DNA of 9,295 nt from an uncultured Collinsella sp. (GCA_902490095.1 CABUCQ010000079.1:1-9295); one strand, 5' to 3'. Positions 1 to 6,811 are shown, numbered from the stretch's first letter. The notes: generated by a model not told the origin, from the letters alone. Translations and numbers: made by a program.

Positions 1-8
1 AACCAGGC

Positions 9-46
9 GCCCTCTTCTTGGTTGAACTTCGCATTAAAAAGAGGGC
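9..46. other. Short imperfect hairpin at the left edge
   Basis: Bases 9-16 (GCCCTCTT) are the exact reverse complement of 39-46 (AAGAGGGC), leaving a 22-nt AT-rich loop. It may be the remains of a terminator for a gene lying left of the window, but neither strand shows a convincing run of T after the stem. It directly abuts the left arm of the 134-nt repeat element that begins at 46. I cannot assign a function. Confidence 0.3.
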
Positions 47-179
47 CGGTTTACTACGACAAAATGGCTCCGGCTGACCACGGCGAGTATTCTTCGAAAT
101 TGCCAACGCTTCTACCTGCGGTTTTAATATCACCAAAATGACTGTGGTTGAGATCGTTCAATTCGTCGTAGTAAACCGG
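46..179. repeat. 134-nt inverted-repeat element, copy A
   Basis: Bases 46-60 (CCGGTTTACTACGAC) pair perfectly with 165-179, giving a 15-bp outer stem around a 104-nt interior. A related copy lies at 4164-4297 with an interior of exactly the same length. Both copies carry the 16-nt core TCTACCTGCGGTTTTA (here 111-126) and CTGTGGT (here 142-148) at identical offsets. A second small helix pairs 146-151 with 158-163 around a 6-nt loop. Arm sequences differ between the copies but remain complementary, which points to selection on pairing, as RNA or as extruded DNA. No open reading frame with a plausible start lies inside. This copy ends 206 bases before the ATG of the fusion glucanotransferase gene, so it could be part of that gene's upstream region or an independent repeat. 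I do not recognise it as a known family. Confidence 0.75.
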
Positions 180-289
180 GGTACTTTTGTTTGGCTACAA
201 ATAGTATCGGTATAGGCGTTTTTGAATATCGCGATAATTTGGGTGGTAAAACGATTTTCTAGGACAACCGTTCGCCGATGGTAAACGGA

Positions 290-330
290 TGTTGTTTATA
301 CACCCTGTGTACAACAGATATACTTACAAT
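290..330 (+). promoter_or_regulatory. Possible promoter and operator for the amylase/glucanotransferase gene
   Basis: Two overlapping -10-like hexamers, TATACT (319-324) and TACAAT (325-330), lie 55-67 bases before the ATG at 386. No good -35 hexamer lies at 16-18 bases spacing. Just upstream, TGTTGT (290-295) and ACAACA (311-316) form a spaced inverted repeat covering the place where a -35 box would sit. This could be a binding site for a dimeric regulator, as carbohydrate genes often have. The assignment is inference from spacing and symmetry only. The rest of 180-385 is AT-richer than the coding DNA and shows nothing else I can name. Confidence 0.3.
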
Positions 331-385
331 TTGTGCGTAAAGCCCATGGCCCGCAGGCCGTGATTCTAATGAACTGGACCGTACT

Positions 386-3300
386 ATGAGATTGATACAC
401 AACAGCCGCCTACCGCAGTTTCGCACTCCGTTTGGCGCTGTGACCACAGGAACTACCGTTGCACTCTCGGTTATTTTGGAGGATGCCGATCCCAACCAGG
501 CAACACTCACCCTGCGTACCTGGGTCGATGAAGTCGGCGAGACCCTGATCCCGATGGAGCACGAGGGCGATGGCATTTTCACCGGCGAGCTCAAATGCGC
601 TGAACCGTGTCTTGTGTGGTACAGCTTCATATGCAATATCGAAGGTCAGCCCGAGGTTCGCCTGGGCGCGCCGCAGGGCCGCACCGGCGGCGAAGGCGTA
701 ACCTACGACTACGCCGAGGTGCCGTCCTTCCAGATTACCGTCTATAAGCACCGCGAGAACCGCCCCACTTGGTACGAACGCGGCATGGTCTACCAAATCT
801 TCCCCGACCGATACGCCCGTGACGAGCATTGGCGCGAGCGCACAATGGCCCAACTCGAAAAACCGCGCAAGGGCATTCAGCGCCGGATGGTCGAGGACTG
901 GAACGAGCCGCCCGTGTACGAGCGCGCCGAGAATGGCTCCATCAAGACCTGGGACTTCTACGGCGGCTCGCTCAAGGGCATCCAGGAAGACCTGCCCCGC
1001 ATCGCCGAGCTGGGCTTTACGGCCATCTACCTCAACCCCATCTTTGAAGCCGCGAGCAACCACCGCTACGACACGGCCGACTACACCAAGATCGATCCAA
1101 TCCTGGGCACTGAGCAGGACTTTACCGAGCTGTGCCAGGCAGCCGAGAAGCTGGGCATCTCCATCATCCTGGACGGCGTCTTCAACCACACGGGCGACGA
1201 CTCGATTTATTTCAACCGCTACGGCAACTACCCGGGCGTGGGTGCCTGGCAGAGCGAGGATTCACCGTGGCGTGATGCGTTTACCTTCCACGAGGACGGC
1301 TCGTACGACTGCTGGTGGGGCGTGGGCAACATGCCGGCCATCAACGAGAAGTCCGAGCTGGTGCGCGAGAGGCTTCTGGGAAAGGACGGCGTGATCCGCA
1401 AATGGCTGCGCGCCGGTGCCCATGGTTGGCGCCTGGACGTCGCTGACGAGCTTTCCGACGACTTCCTGGCCGAGATCAAGAAGGCCGTACTTGCCGAAAA
1501 GCCCGATGCACTGTTGCTCGGCGAAGTCTGGGAAGACGCCTCCAACAAGATTAGCTACGGCCATCTGCGCCGCTACCTGCAGGGTTCTGAGCTGGACTCT
1601 GCTATGGATTACCCCTTCCGTGACATGGTCATCGGCTTTTTGATGGGCTACAAGAACGCCTACGAGGCCGCCGAGGATATCGAGACCCTGCGCGAAAACT
1701 ACCCGAGCGAGGCATTGTCCTGCGCGCTCAATCTGCTTTCGAGCCACGACCGTCCGCGCATCATCTCGGTGCTCGGCGGCGGCCCCGACGAGTCGCAGCT
1801 GCCCGAGCGCGAGCGCAGCAAATGGCGCCTGGACGAGAACTCGATGGGCCTGGCCAAGAGCCGTTTTTGGCTTGCAACGCTCATGCAGATGACCTTCCCC
1901 GGCGTACCTTCGATCTACTACGGCGACGAGTACGGCCTGGAGGGCCTGACCGATCCGGGCAACCGCCGCACCCTGCCGACCAAGGACCAGCTGCACGACT
2001 TCGACACGCTGGCTATTGTCAAGAACGCCTCCGCCGTACGCCGCGCACTGCCATTTATGATCGACGGCGAGATCAAGGCCTTCGCGCTCAACGACGAGGT
2101 GCTGGCATACAACCGCACGGGCAAGGATGGAGAGTCCGCGACGGTTATCATCAACCGCAGCCTGCGCAATTCGCACCGCGTGACGATTCCGGCGCTCGGC
2201 GAATGCGCGAGTGACGTGATCAGCGGCCACGAGTGCGAGATCCACAACGGTACGGTCACGCTCGATCTGTATCCGCTGGGCTCGTCGATCATCTATCACC
2301 ATGCCGAGCAGCGCCTGCAGGAGCCGCTCGATCACGGCGCGGGCGTCGTGTGCCATATCACCTCGGTGCCCACCGACGACGGCAAGCCCGGCACGATCGG
2401 CGCACCCACGCGTCGCTTTATCGACCATCTGGCCGCTATGGGCATGCGCTACTGGCAGGTTCTGCCTGTCAACCCGACGGACTTCTTCCGCTCCCCTTAC
2501 GCTGGGCCTTCGGCCTTTGCAGGCAATATTGACCTGCTGCCCGAAAGCCAAGAGGAGCTGGCGGCCGACTTTGAGACTTGGGAGGCCCGTGGCGGCGAGG
2601 ATGCAGACCCGCTCTACACGGCGTTTAAGCATCGCAACGCCGACTGGCTCGAGAAGTACTGCGTCTACATGGCCGTTAAGAAGTACTTTGAGGGCGAGTC
2701 GCGCCACGATTGGCCGGCGGATGTCGCGCGCTACAACGAGCATCTGATTGACGACAAGCGTTTCCACGACGAGGCAGAGCTGCAGGCGTACATGCAGTAC
2801 CGCTTTGACCTGGCCTGGTGCGAGCTCATGAACTACGCGCACAAGAAAGGCATCGAGGTCATCGGCGATATTCCCATGTACGTTTCGGACGATTCGGCCG
2901 ATGCGTGGAGCGAGCCCGAGAACTTCTGGCTGTCCGATACCGGCAAAGCGATTGAGATCTCTGGCGCGCCGCCCGACAATTTTGCGCCCGAGGGCCAGGT
3001 GTGGGGCAACCCCACCTTCCGTTGGGATCACATGAAGGAGAACGGCTACAGCTGGTGGATGGACCGTCTGCGTCGCGCGTTCTCGCTCTACGACCGCGTG
3101 CGCCTGGACCACTTCCTGGGATTCCACAGCTACTTTAGCATTCCCGCAGGTAAGACCTGCGCTGACGGCCGCTGGCTGGCGGGTCCGGGCAAGGATCTGT
3201 TCCAGACTGCCTATGACGAGCTGGGGCCGCTCAACTTTATCGCCGAGGACTTGGGCTACCTGACGCCCGGCGTTCGCGCCATGGCTTCGACCTGCGGCTT

Positions 3301-3682
3301 CCCCGGTATGGACGTGCTGGAGTTTAGCGATTACGACGTCCGTAACGGCGTGTATCCCACGCCGGGCAAGATTCTGTACACCTCGACGCACGACACGTCG
3401 ACGCTCGCCGGTTGGTGCACGCGCTCCTTTGCGGGCGGCGACGAGCCGAGCGGTGTTGAGGTAGCGGCCAAGCTGATGGGAGACGCGCTCGCAAGCAATG
3501 CTCCGCTTGTGATGATGCCACTGCAGGATGTACTGGGGCTTGGCGACGATGCGCGTATGAACGTGCCGGGTGTCGCCACGGGCAACTGGACCTGGCAGGC
3601 AGACGAGGCTGACATTGAGGCCGCCGAGGACAAAACTGCACAGCTCCTGCGCAACACCCATAGATTCTGGGGCGAAGCGTGA
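386..3682 (+). CDS. malQ: GH13 alpha-amylase/debranching-type domain fused to GH77 4-alpha-glucanotransferase
   Basis: This 1098-residue cytoplasmic protein (no signal peptide) should hydrolyse and rearrange alpha-1,4/1,6-glucans in maltodextrin or glycogen metabolism. Residues about 1-125 look like the beta-sandwich N-domain of neopullulanase-type enzymes. The GH13 barrel follows with all four conserved regions: DGVFNH (D263-H268), GWRLDVADE with nucleophile D351, LLGEVWE with acid/base E380, and SSHD (H454, D455). From about residue 650 a GH77 domain begins (GAGVVCHITSVP, YWQVLPVNPT, SPYAGPSAFAGN). It has RLDHFLGF with nucleophile D908, FIAEDLGY with acid/base E954, and THD with D1003, so both halves look active. 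The GH77 part, about 450 residues, is compact for the family. The start is ATG 386: the frame is open only back to 341 with no other usual start, and MRLIHNSR..QFRTPFGAV suits the family N-terminus. The ribosome site is weak (GGA at 376-378). Whether the GH13 half is mainly amylase, neopullulanase or debranching enzyme cannot be decided here. Confidence 0.93.
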   Translation: MRLIHNSRLPQFRTPFGAVTTGTTVALSVILEDADPNQATLTLRTWVDEVGETLIPMEHEGDGIFTGELKCAEPCLVWYSFICNIEGQPEVRLGAPQGRTGGEGVTYDYAEVPSFQITVYKHRENRPTWYERGMVYQIFPDRYARDEHWRERTMAQLEKPRKGIQRRMVEDWNEPPVYERAENGSIKTWDFYGGSLKGIQEDLPRIAELGFTAIYLNPIFEAASNHRYDTADYTKIDPILGTEQDFTELCQAAEKLGISIILDGVFNHTGDDSIYFNRYGNYPGVGAWQSEDSPWRDAFTFHEDGSYDCWWGVGNMPAINEKSELVRERLLGKDGVIRKWLRAGAHGWRLDVADELSDDFLAEIKKAVLAEKPDALLLGEVWEDASNKISYGHLRRYLQGSELDSAMDYPFRDMVIGFLMGYKNAYEAAEDIETLRENYPSEALSCALNLLSSHDRPRIISVLGGGPDESQLPERERSKWRLDENSMGLAKSRFWLATLMQMTFPGVPSIYYGDEYGLEGLTDPGNRRTLPTKDQLHDFDTLAIVKNASAVRRALPFMIDGEIKAFALNDEVLAYNRTGKDGESATVIINRSLRNSHRVTIPALGECASDVISGHECEIHNGTVTLDLYPLGSSIIYHHAEQRLQEPLDHGAGVVCHITSVPTDDGKPGTIGAPTRRFIDHLAAMGMRYWQVLPVNPTDFFRSPYAGPSAFAGNIDLLPESQEELAADFETWEARGGEDADPLYTAFKHRNADWLEKYCVYMAVKKYFEGESRHDWPADVARYNEHLIDDKRFHDEAELQAYMQYRFDLAWCELMNYAHKKGIEVIGDIPMYVSDDSADAWSEPENFWLSDTGKAIEISGAPPDNFAPEGQVWGNPTFRWDHMKENGYSWWMDRLRRAFSLYDRVRLDHFLGFHSYFSIPAGKTCADGRWLAGPGKDLFQTAYDELGPLNFIAEDLGYLTPGVRAMASTCGFPGMDVLEFSDYDVRNGVYPTPGKILYTSTHDTSTLAGWCTRSFAGGDEPSGVEVAAKLMGDALASNAPLVMMPLQDVLGLGDDARMNVPGVATGNWTWQADEADIEAAEDKTAQLLRNTHRFWGEA

Positions 3683-3726
3683 TAAAACCCCCGATATAGG
3701 GTACAGTTACAGCTGTTTGAATTTAT

Positions 3727-3751
3727 GCGGGCAGAGCGATCTGCCCGCTTT
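3727..3751 (+). terminator. Hairpin terminator after the fusion glucanotransferase gene
   Basis: GCGGGCAGA (3727-3735) and TCTGCCCGC (3740-3748) form a perfect 9-bp GC-rich stem closed by the GCGA tetraloop, a GNRA loop. It is followed by TTTGTG, a short but acceptable T run. It lies 44 bases after the stop at 3682 and 20 bases before the next ATG, so it probably ends or attenuates the long upstream transcript. The small zinc-ribbon gene may therefore be expressed partly by read-through. I see no clear promoter for that gene between 3683 and 3726. Confidence 0.65.
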
Positions 3752-3770
3752 GTGCTGAAAAGGAAGTATT

Positions 3771-4007
3771 ATGGCGCGCTACGATTACAAGTGCTCGAGC
3801 TGCGGCAACGTGTTTGAGGTTGAGCATCCCATGTCCGAGACCCCCGAGGTCGTGTGCCCGAGTTGCGGCGCTCCGGCGGCCAAGACGTTCTCGGCCAGCG
3901 GCATCAAGTTTGAGGGCAACGGCTTCTACAACACCGACCAACGAAGCGGTGGTTCCAGCACCAGCGCCACCAACGGCTGCTGCGCCAACTGCCCACATAA
4001 CCACTAG
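3771..4007 (+). CDS. FmdB-family zinc-ribbon protein
   Basis: This 78-residue protein has the FmdB/Zn_ribbon_8 layout. It starts MARYDYKC, with CSSC (C8, C11) and CPSC (C29, C32) forming one four-cysteine zinc ribbon over residues 1-40. A flexible Gly/Ser/Thr-rich stretch follows (about 57-68), then the unusual Cys/His-rich tail CCANCPHNH (70-78). FmdB proteins were named from an amidase/formamidase operon and are often called putative regulators, but their biochemical role is not established. The small size fits either nucleic-acid binding or a structural role. A good ribosome site, AAGGAAG at 3760-3766, precedes ATG 3771. The gene sits between two hairpins, so it may be a single-gene unit. 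The family call is secure, the function is not. Confidence 0.88.
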   Translation: MARYDYKCSSCGNVFEVEHPMSETPEVVCPSCGAPAAKTFSASGIKFEGNGFYNTDQRSGGSSTSATNGCCANCPHNH

Positions 4008-4041
4008 AGACAAGCGGTCCTGCCGCCCAGGTTTCCTTATG

Positions 4042-4116
4042 AGTTGCGGTGAAATGGTTCCTGAATCAGCCCATCCAACGGCCAAACAGGAACCATTTCA
4101 CCGCAACTTTTCTTTA
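4042..4116 (+). terminator. Terminator of the zinc-ribbon gene, formed by copy 1 of a 67-nt palindromic repeat
   Basis: Bases 4042-4063 pair perfectly with 4087-4108, a 22-bp stem with a 23-nt loop, and TTTTCTTT follows at 4109-4116 on the plus strand. That is the form of a strong intrinsic terminator, 34 bases after the zinc-ribbon stop codon. The same 67-nt unit (4042-4108) recurs in opposite orientation at 4383-4449. It therefore also belongs to a repeat family whose outer 14 bases per arm (AGTTGCGGTGAAAT) are constant. On the minus strand no T run follows, so termination should act only on rightward transcripts. Confidence 0.75.
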
Positions 4117-4163
4117 GATCGGATTTCGGGCTGATGCTAAGTTTGTAACATTTCAAAACTCTG

Positions 4164-4297
4164 CCGGATTACGGGGCTGAATTGACAACCTCTATCCATT
4201 TCGGTGATTTGCAAATTTCAACAAGCAATCTACCTGCGGTTTTATTTAGGCCATTTTTGCTGTGGTCGGGCATCACCGATCTAGCCCCGTAATCCGC
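4164..4297. repeat. 134-nt inverted-repeat element, copy B
   Basis: CGGATTACGGGGCT (4165-4178) pairs perfectly with 4283-4296, giving 14 bp around a 104-nt interior. Aligned with copy A at 46-179, the core TCTACCTGCGGTTTTA (4229-4244) and CTGTGGT (4260-4266) fall at identical offsets. Six arm positions differ from copy A and each is balanced in the opposite arm. The small helix near the 3' side (4264-4269 with 4276-4281) also carries compensating changes. In this copy TCGGTGAT (4201-4208) could alternatively pair with ATCACCGA (4272-4279). It lies in the convergent gap, not adjacent to any gene start, between the two 67-nt palindromes. No protein-coding potential with a start is seen. Confidence 0.75.
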
Positions 4298-4382
4298 CCT
4301 ACTTTTGATAGCAGCAAGTATGAGTCGGGCTATTTTTCCCACTCTTTACCGCTTTTGCGATCTCCGCTCGCACGACCTTCTG

Positions 4383-4449
4383 AGTTGCGGTGAAATAAGG
4401 ACTGTTTGGCGGCTAGAAGCCGCTATTCGATCCCTATTTCACCGCAACT
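4383..4449. repeat. 67-nt palindromic repeat, copy 2, just after rsmB
   Basis: Bases 4383-4401 pair with 4431-4449 with a single A/C mismatch (4398/4434). A second hairpin, GCGGCT-AGA-AGCCGC (4409-4423), sits in the loop. The unit has the same length as the palindrome at 4042-4108. When that copy is reversed, both share AGTTGCGGTGAAAT, CTGTTTGGC at positions 20-28 and ATTC at 43-46. It begins 6 bases beyond the rsmB stop codon, so it may stabilise or end the leftward rsmB transcript, but no T run follows on the minus strand. Between copy B (ending 4297) and here, 4298-4382, I see nothing assignable. Confidence 0.7.
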
Positions 4450-4455
4450 TGGTAG

Positions 4456-5856
4456 CTACTTGTGGACCAGGCGGGCGCAGAAGTGGCCGTCGTAGGAGTC
4501 GGCGTTTACCGGCACGCTTTGGAAGAGGCCTCGATCGTTCTGGCGTACGGATACGAGCTTCTTGGCCTGATCGAACTCGGGGAGTTGCAGAATCTGTGCC
4601 TCGGAAAGCGGTGCCACGCTAAAGCCGGCACCCTCGGGAGAAGCAAGGAACGCGTCCACCACCTGCGTGTTCTCCTCGTCGAAGACGGAGCACGTCGCAT
4701 AGATGAGCTCGCCGCCGGCAGCCACGCGCGCGGCGGCTTCCTTGAGCATCGACAGCTGCAGTTTGGGCAAATCAGTCGTAACGTCATTCTCAGTTAGACG
4801 CCATGGGATCTCGGGATGACGGCGCATGGTGCCGGTGCCCGAGCACGGCGCATCGATAAAGACCGTGTCGAACTTAACCGGCTTGCCAAGCATGGCATCA
4901 AACGATGTGAGCACCTCATCAAGCTCGCAAGCATCGCCCGAAACCGTACGAACGCCCTGAATACCGGCCTTATGCAGGCGCGCGAGATTCAGGTCGCACT
5001 TGCGGTCATGAAGATCAAGTGCCGTATGCTGACGCTCATAGCCCGCGCGTTTGGCCTGGCACATCATCACATAGGTCTTGGTGCCACGACCGGCACCAAT
5101 CTCAAGGCAGCTTCCAGGACGCGTGGCTGCCGTGGCGATAAGCTGTGCGTTGAGATCAGATGCTACCGCGGCAGCACGCTCAAACACGCCCGACGCAACG
5201 GTGACCTGCGCATCGACCGGCGCATGGCAGCCCGGGAAGACAGGCGCGACGAGCTGCGAGATATACGGATCGGGCTTGGTCGCAAAGGCGTTCTCATGCA
5301 GGGCCAGCGGCGCGGGGGCCAGATTACCGGCAAAGCTAAGCGCGCCCTCCGGTGTGTCAAACGAAGCCATAATACGAGCGCACAGCCAACGCGGCAGACC
5401 CATCAGGCGCGACAGACGAACCAAGCGTCGCTCAGACTCGTCTACATCGGACGCAGTGGCAAAGTCCTCAACGTTGTCCGTGACCTTATGCAGCACGGCA
5501 TTCGCAAGACCGGCAGCCGACTTAGCACCGCTACGCACCAGCTCAACACCCTGACTCACGGCGACGCGGCCAGGCGTATGCAAATAGAGCATCTCGAAGG
5601 CCGAGATACGAAGCGCCATGCGAACACGCGGCGCAACCTTTTTAGGCTTATCAAGAAACTGATCGAGCAGCTCGTCCAAAATACCCTGCGTCGCGGCAAC
5701 ACCGAGCGCCAAGCGAGCGGCAAACGCGGAATCACGCTGGTCAATGGCCTTGGCGGAAGCACGGGAAGACAACACGTCGCGCGCATACATGCCGCGAAGG
5801 TCGGCCTCCATCAACACATCGAGCGCAAGCTTGCGCGCGGGAGAAAGCTTGCTCAT
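4456..5856 (-). CDS. rsmB: 16S rRNA (cytosine-5)-methyltransferase, RsmB/NOP family
   Basis: This protein is predicted to methylate one cytosine of 16S rRNA (C967 in E. coli) using S-adenosylmethionine. Residues about 1-140 form the NusB-like RNA-binding domain, followed by a linker and a Rossmann-fold methyltransferase. Visible motifs are DAPCSGTG (335-342, C338) and YATCSVFDEEN with the expected nucleophile C389. RRHPEIPW (345-352) is a typical RsmB segment. The SAM motif I reads LEIGAGRGTKT (251-261) instead of the usual CAAPGGKT, a divergent but glycine-rich form. I chose ATG at 5856, giving 466 residues, because it overlaps the fmt stop as ATGA, a standard coupled start. A GTG at 5871 would add five residues inside fmt. 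It is the last gene of the leftward cluster, and a 67-nt palindrome follows directly after its TAG. Confidence 0.92.
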   Translation of the reverse strand: MSKLSPARKLALDVLMEADLRGMYARDVLSSRASAKAIDQRDSAFAARLALGVAATQGILDELLDQFLDKPKKVAPRVRMALRISAFEMLYLHTPGRVAVSQGVELVRSGAKSAAGLANAVLHKVTDNVEDFATASDVDESERRLVRLSRLMGLPRWLCARIMASFDTPEGALSFAGNLAPAPLALHENAFATKPDPYISQLVAPVFPGCHAPVDAQVTVASGVFERAAAVASDLNAQLIATAATRPGSCLEIGAGRGTKTYVMMCQAKRAGYERQHTALDLHDRKCDLNLARLHKAGIQGVRTVSGDACELDEVLTSFDAMLGKPVKFDTVFIDAPCSGTGTMRRHPEIPWRLTENDVTTDLPKLQLSMLKEAAARVAAGGELIYATCSVFDEENTQVVDAFLASPEGAGFSVAPLSEAQILQLPEFDQAKKLVSVRQNDRGLFQSVPVNADSYDGHFCARLVHK

Positions 5857-6773
5857 GAAAAAACACCCCACGTCAGATCGGCACCCTGCAGGCCGGCAGC
5901 CCAGGCAGATGCAGCCATGGCACGCTTGCCATCGGGCTTAACCTCAAGCAGCTCGACCGCACCATCGCAAAGCCCAAGGTAGACACGCTTAGACTGAACA
6001 AGAACGCTGCCGGTGGCAAGCGAAACGTCGGCGGGCGCAGCATCGAGCACACGCACGGACTTGCCGGCAATCACGCAGCGAGCAGGTGCGGTGTCGGACG
6101 AAGCCAGCACGTGGCGCACGCAATCGAGCGCCCCCATCTGCGGATCCAGACGCATCTCCTGCTTAGAAATCTTGGCAGCATGCGTGACGAGCGACTCATC
6201 CTGCTCGGTCCAAACAGCCGAGCCATCGGCAAGCGAGGGAAGCGTATCGGCCAGCAGCTTACCGCCCAGCTCGCCAAGCTCCATCGTCAGTGCCTCGGCA
6301 TGCTTACCGGCAACCGAGGTCGAGGCCTGCGCGCAATAAGCGCCCGTATCCACGCCATGCCCGATGCGCATGATAGAAACGCCAGCAACCTCATCACCAG
6401 CAAGAATGGCACGCTGAATAGGAGCAGCCCCCCGCCAACGAGGCAGCAAGGACGCATGAACATTCACAATGCCGAGCGGCGCCATGTGAAGAACCTCATC
6501 GGGCAAAATGCAACCATAAGCAGCCACACAGAAAATATCGGCTTGCGCAGCTTGGAGAGCCTCAACAACCTCGGCCGTCATACGATTAGCCTCAATAACC
6601 GGCAACTCTAGCTCAAGTGCTTTGGCCTTAACAGGAGACGGCTCAAGTTTCTTACCACGCCCACGAACAGCATCAGGACGAGTAACAACAAGCGCAATCT
6701 CGTTGCCAGCCGCAACAAGCGAAGTTAAAGAAGGCACAGCAAAATCGGGCGTACCCATAAACACAATACGCAT
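5853..6773 (-). CDS. fmt: Methionyl-tRNA formyltransferase
   Basis: Fmt transfers a formyl group from 10-formyl-tetrahydrofolate to Met-tRNA(fMet) for translation initiation. The 306-residue length is normal. The N-terminal formyltransferase domain begins MRIVFMGTPDFAVPSL. It has the tRNA-contact loop RGRGKKLEPSPVK (37-49) and the catalytic set N104, H106 (NVHASLLPRWRGAAPI) and D142 (VDTG). The C-terminal OB-like domain follows (ISKQEMRLDP; KPDGKRAMAA near the end). ATG 6773 is preceded by AGGAG at 6784-6788, 10 bases away, slightly long but good. Its TGA overlaps the rsmB ATG by four bases, so the two are translationally coupled. It is separated from def by 324 bases containing hairpins, so its transcription may be partly independent of def. 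Confidence 0.96.
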   Translation of the reverse strand: MRIVFMGTPDFAVPSLTSLVAAGNEIALVVTRPDAVRGRGKKLEPSPVKAKALELELPVIEANRMTAEVVEALQAAQADIFCVAAYGCILPDEVLHMAPLGIVNVHASLLPRWRGAAPIQRAILAGDEVAGVSIMRIGHGVDTGAYCAQASTSVAGKHAEALTMELGELGGKLLADTLPSLADGSAVWTEQDESLVTHAAKISKQEMRLDPQMGALDCVRHVLASSDTAPARCVIAGKSVRVLDAAPADVSLATGSVLVQSKRVYLGLCDGAVELLEVKPDGKRAMAASAWAAGLQGADLTWGVFS

Positions 6774-6811
6774 AAAAGTTAGTCTCCTCTCAATAACGAG
6801 CCGAGACGGCT

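Noticed and set aside
1..141. Open plus-strand frame entering from the left edge and running through the 134-nt element to a TGA
   Set aside because: It could be the end of an upstream gene, but it shows no domain and runs through a repeat whose other copy is intergenic. The shared LPAVL reading just reflects the conserved 16-nt core.
1262..3661. 799-codon open frame on the minus strand opposite the fusion glucanotransferase
   Set aside because: It is a shadow of GC-rich codon use on the plus strand. The product has no recognisable domain, while the plus-strand frame carries all catalytic motifs of two enzyme families.
4816..5982. 388-codon open frame on the plus strand opposite rsmB and fmt
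   Set aside because: Arg-rich shadow sequence with no domain, wholly antisense to two clear housekeeping genes.
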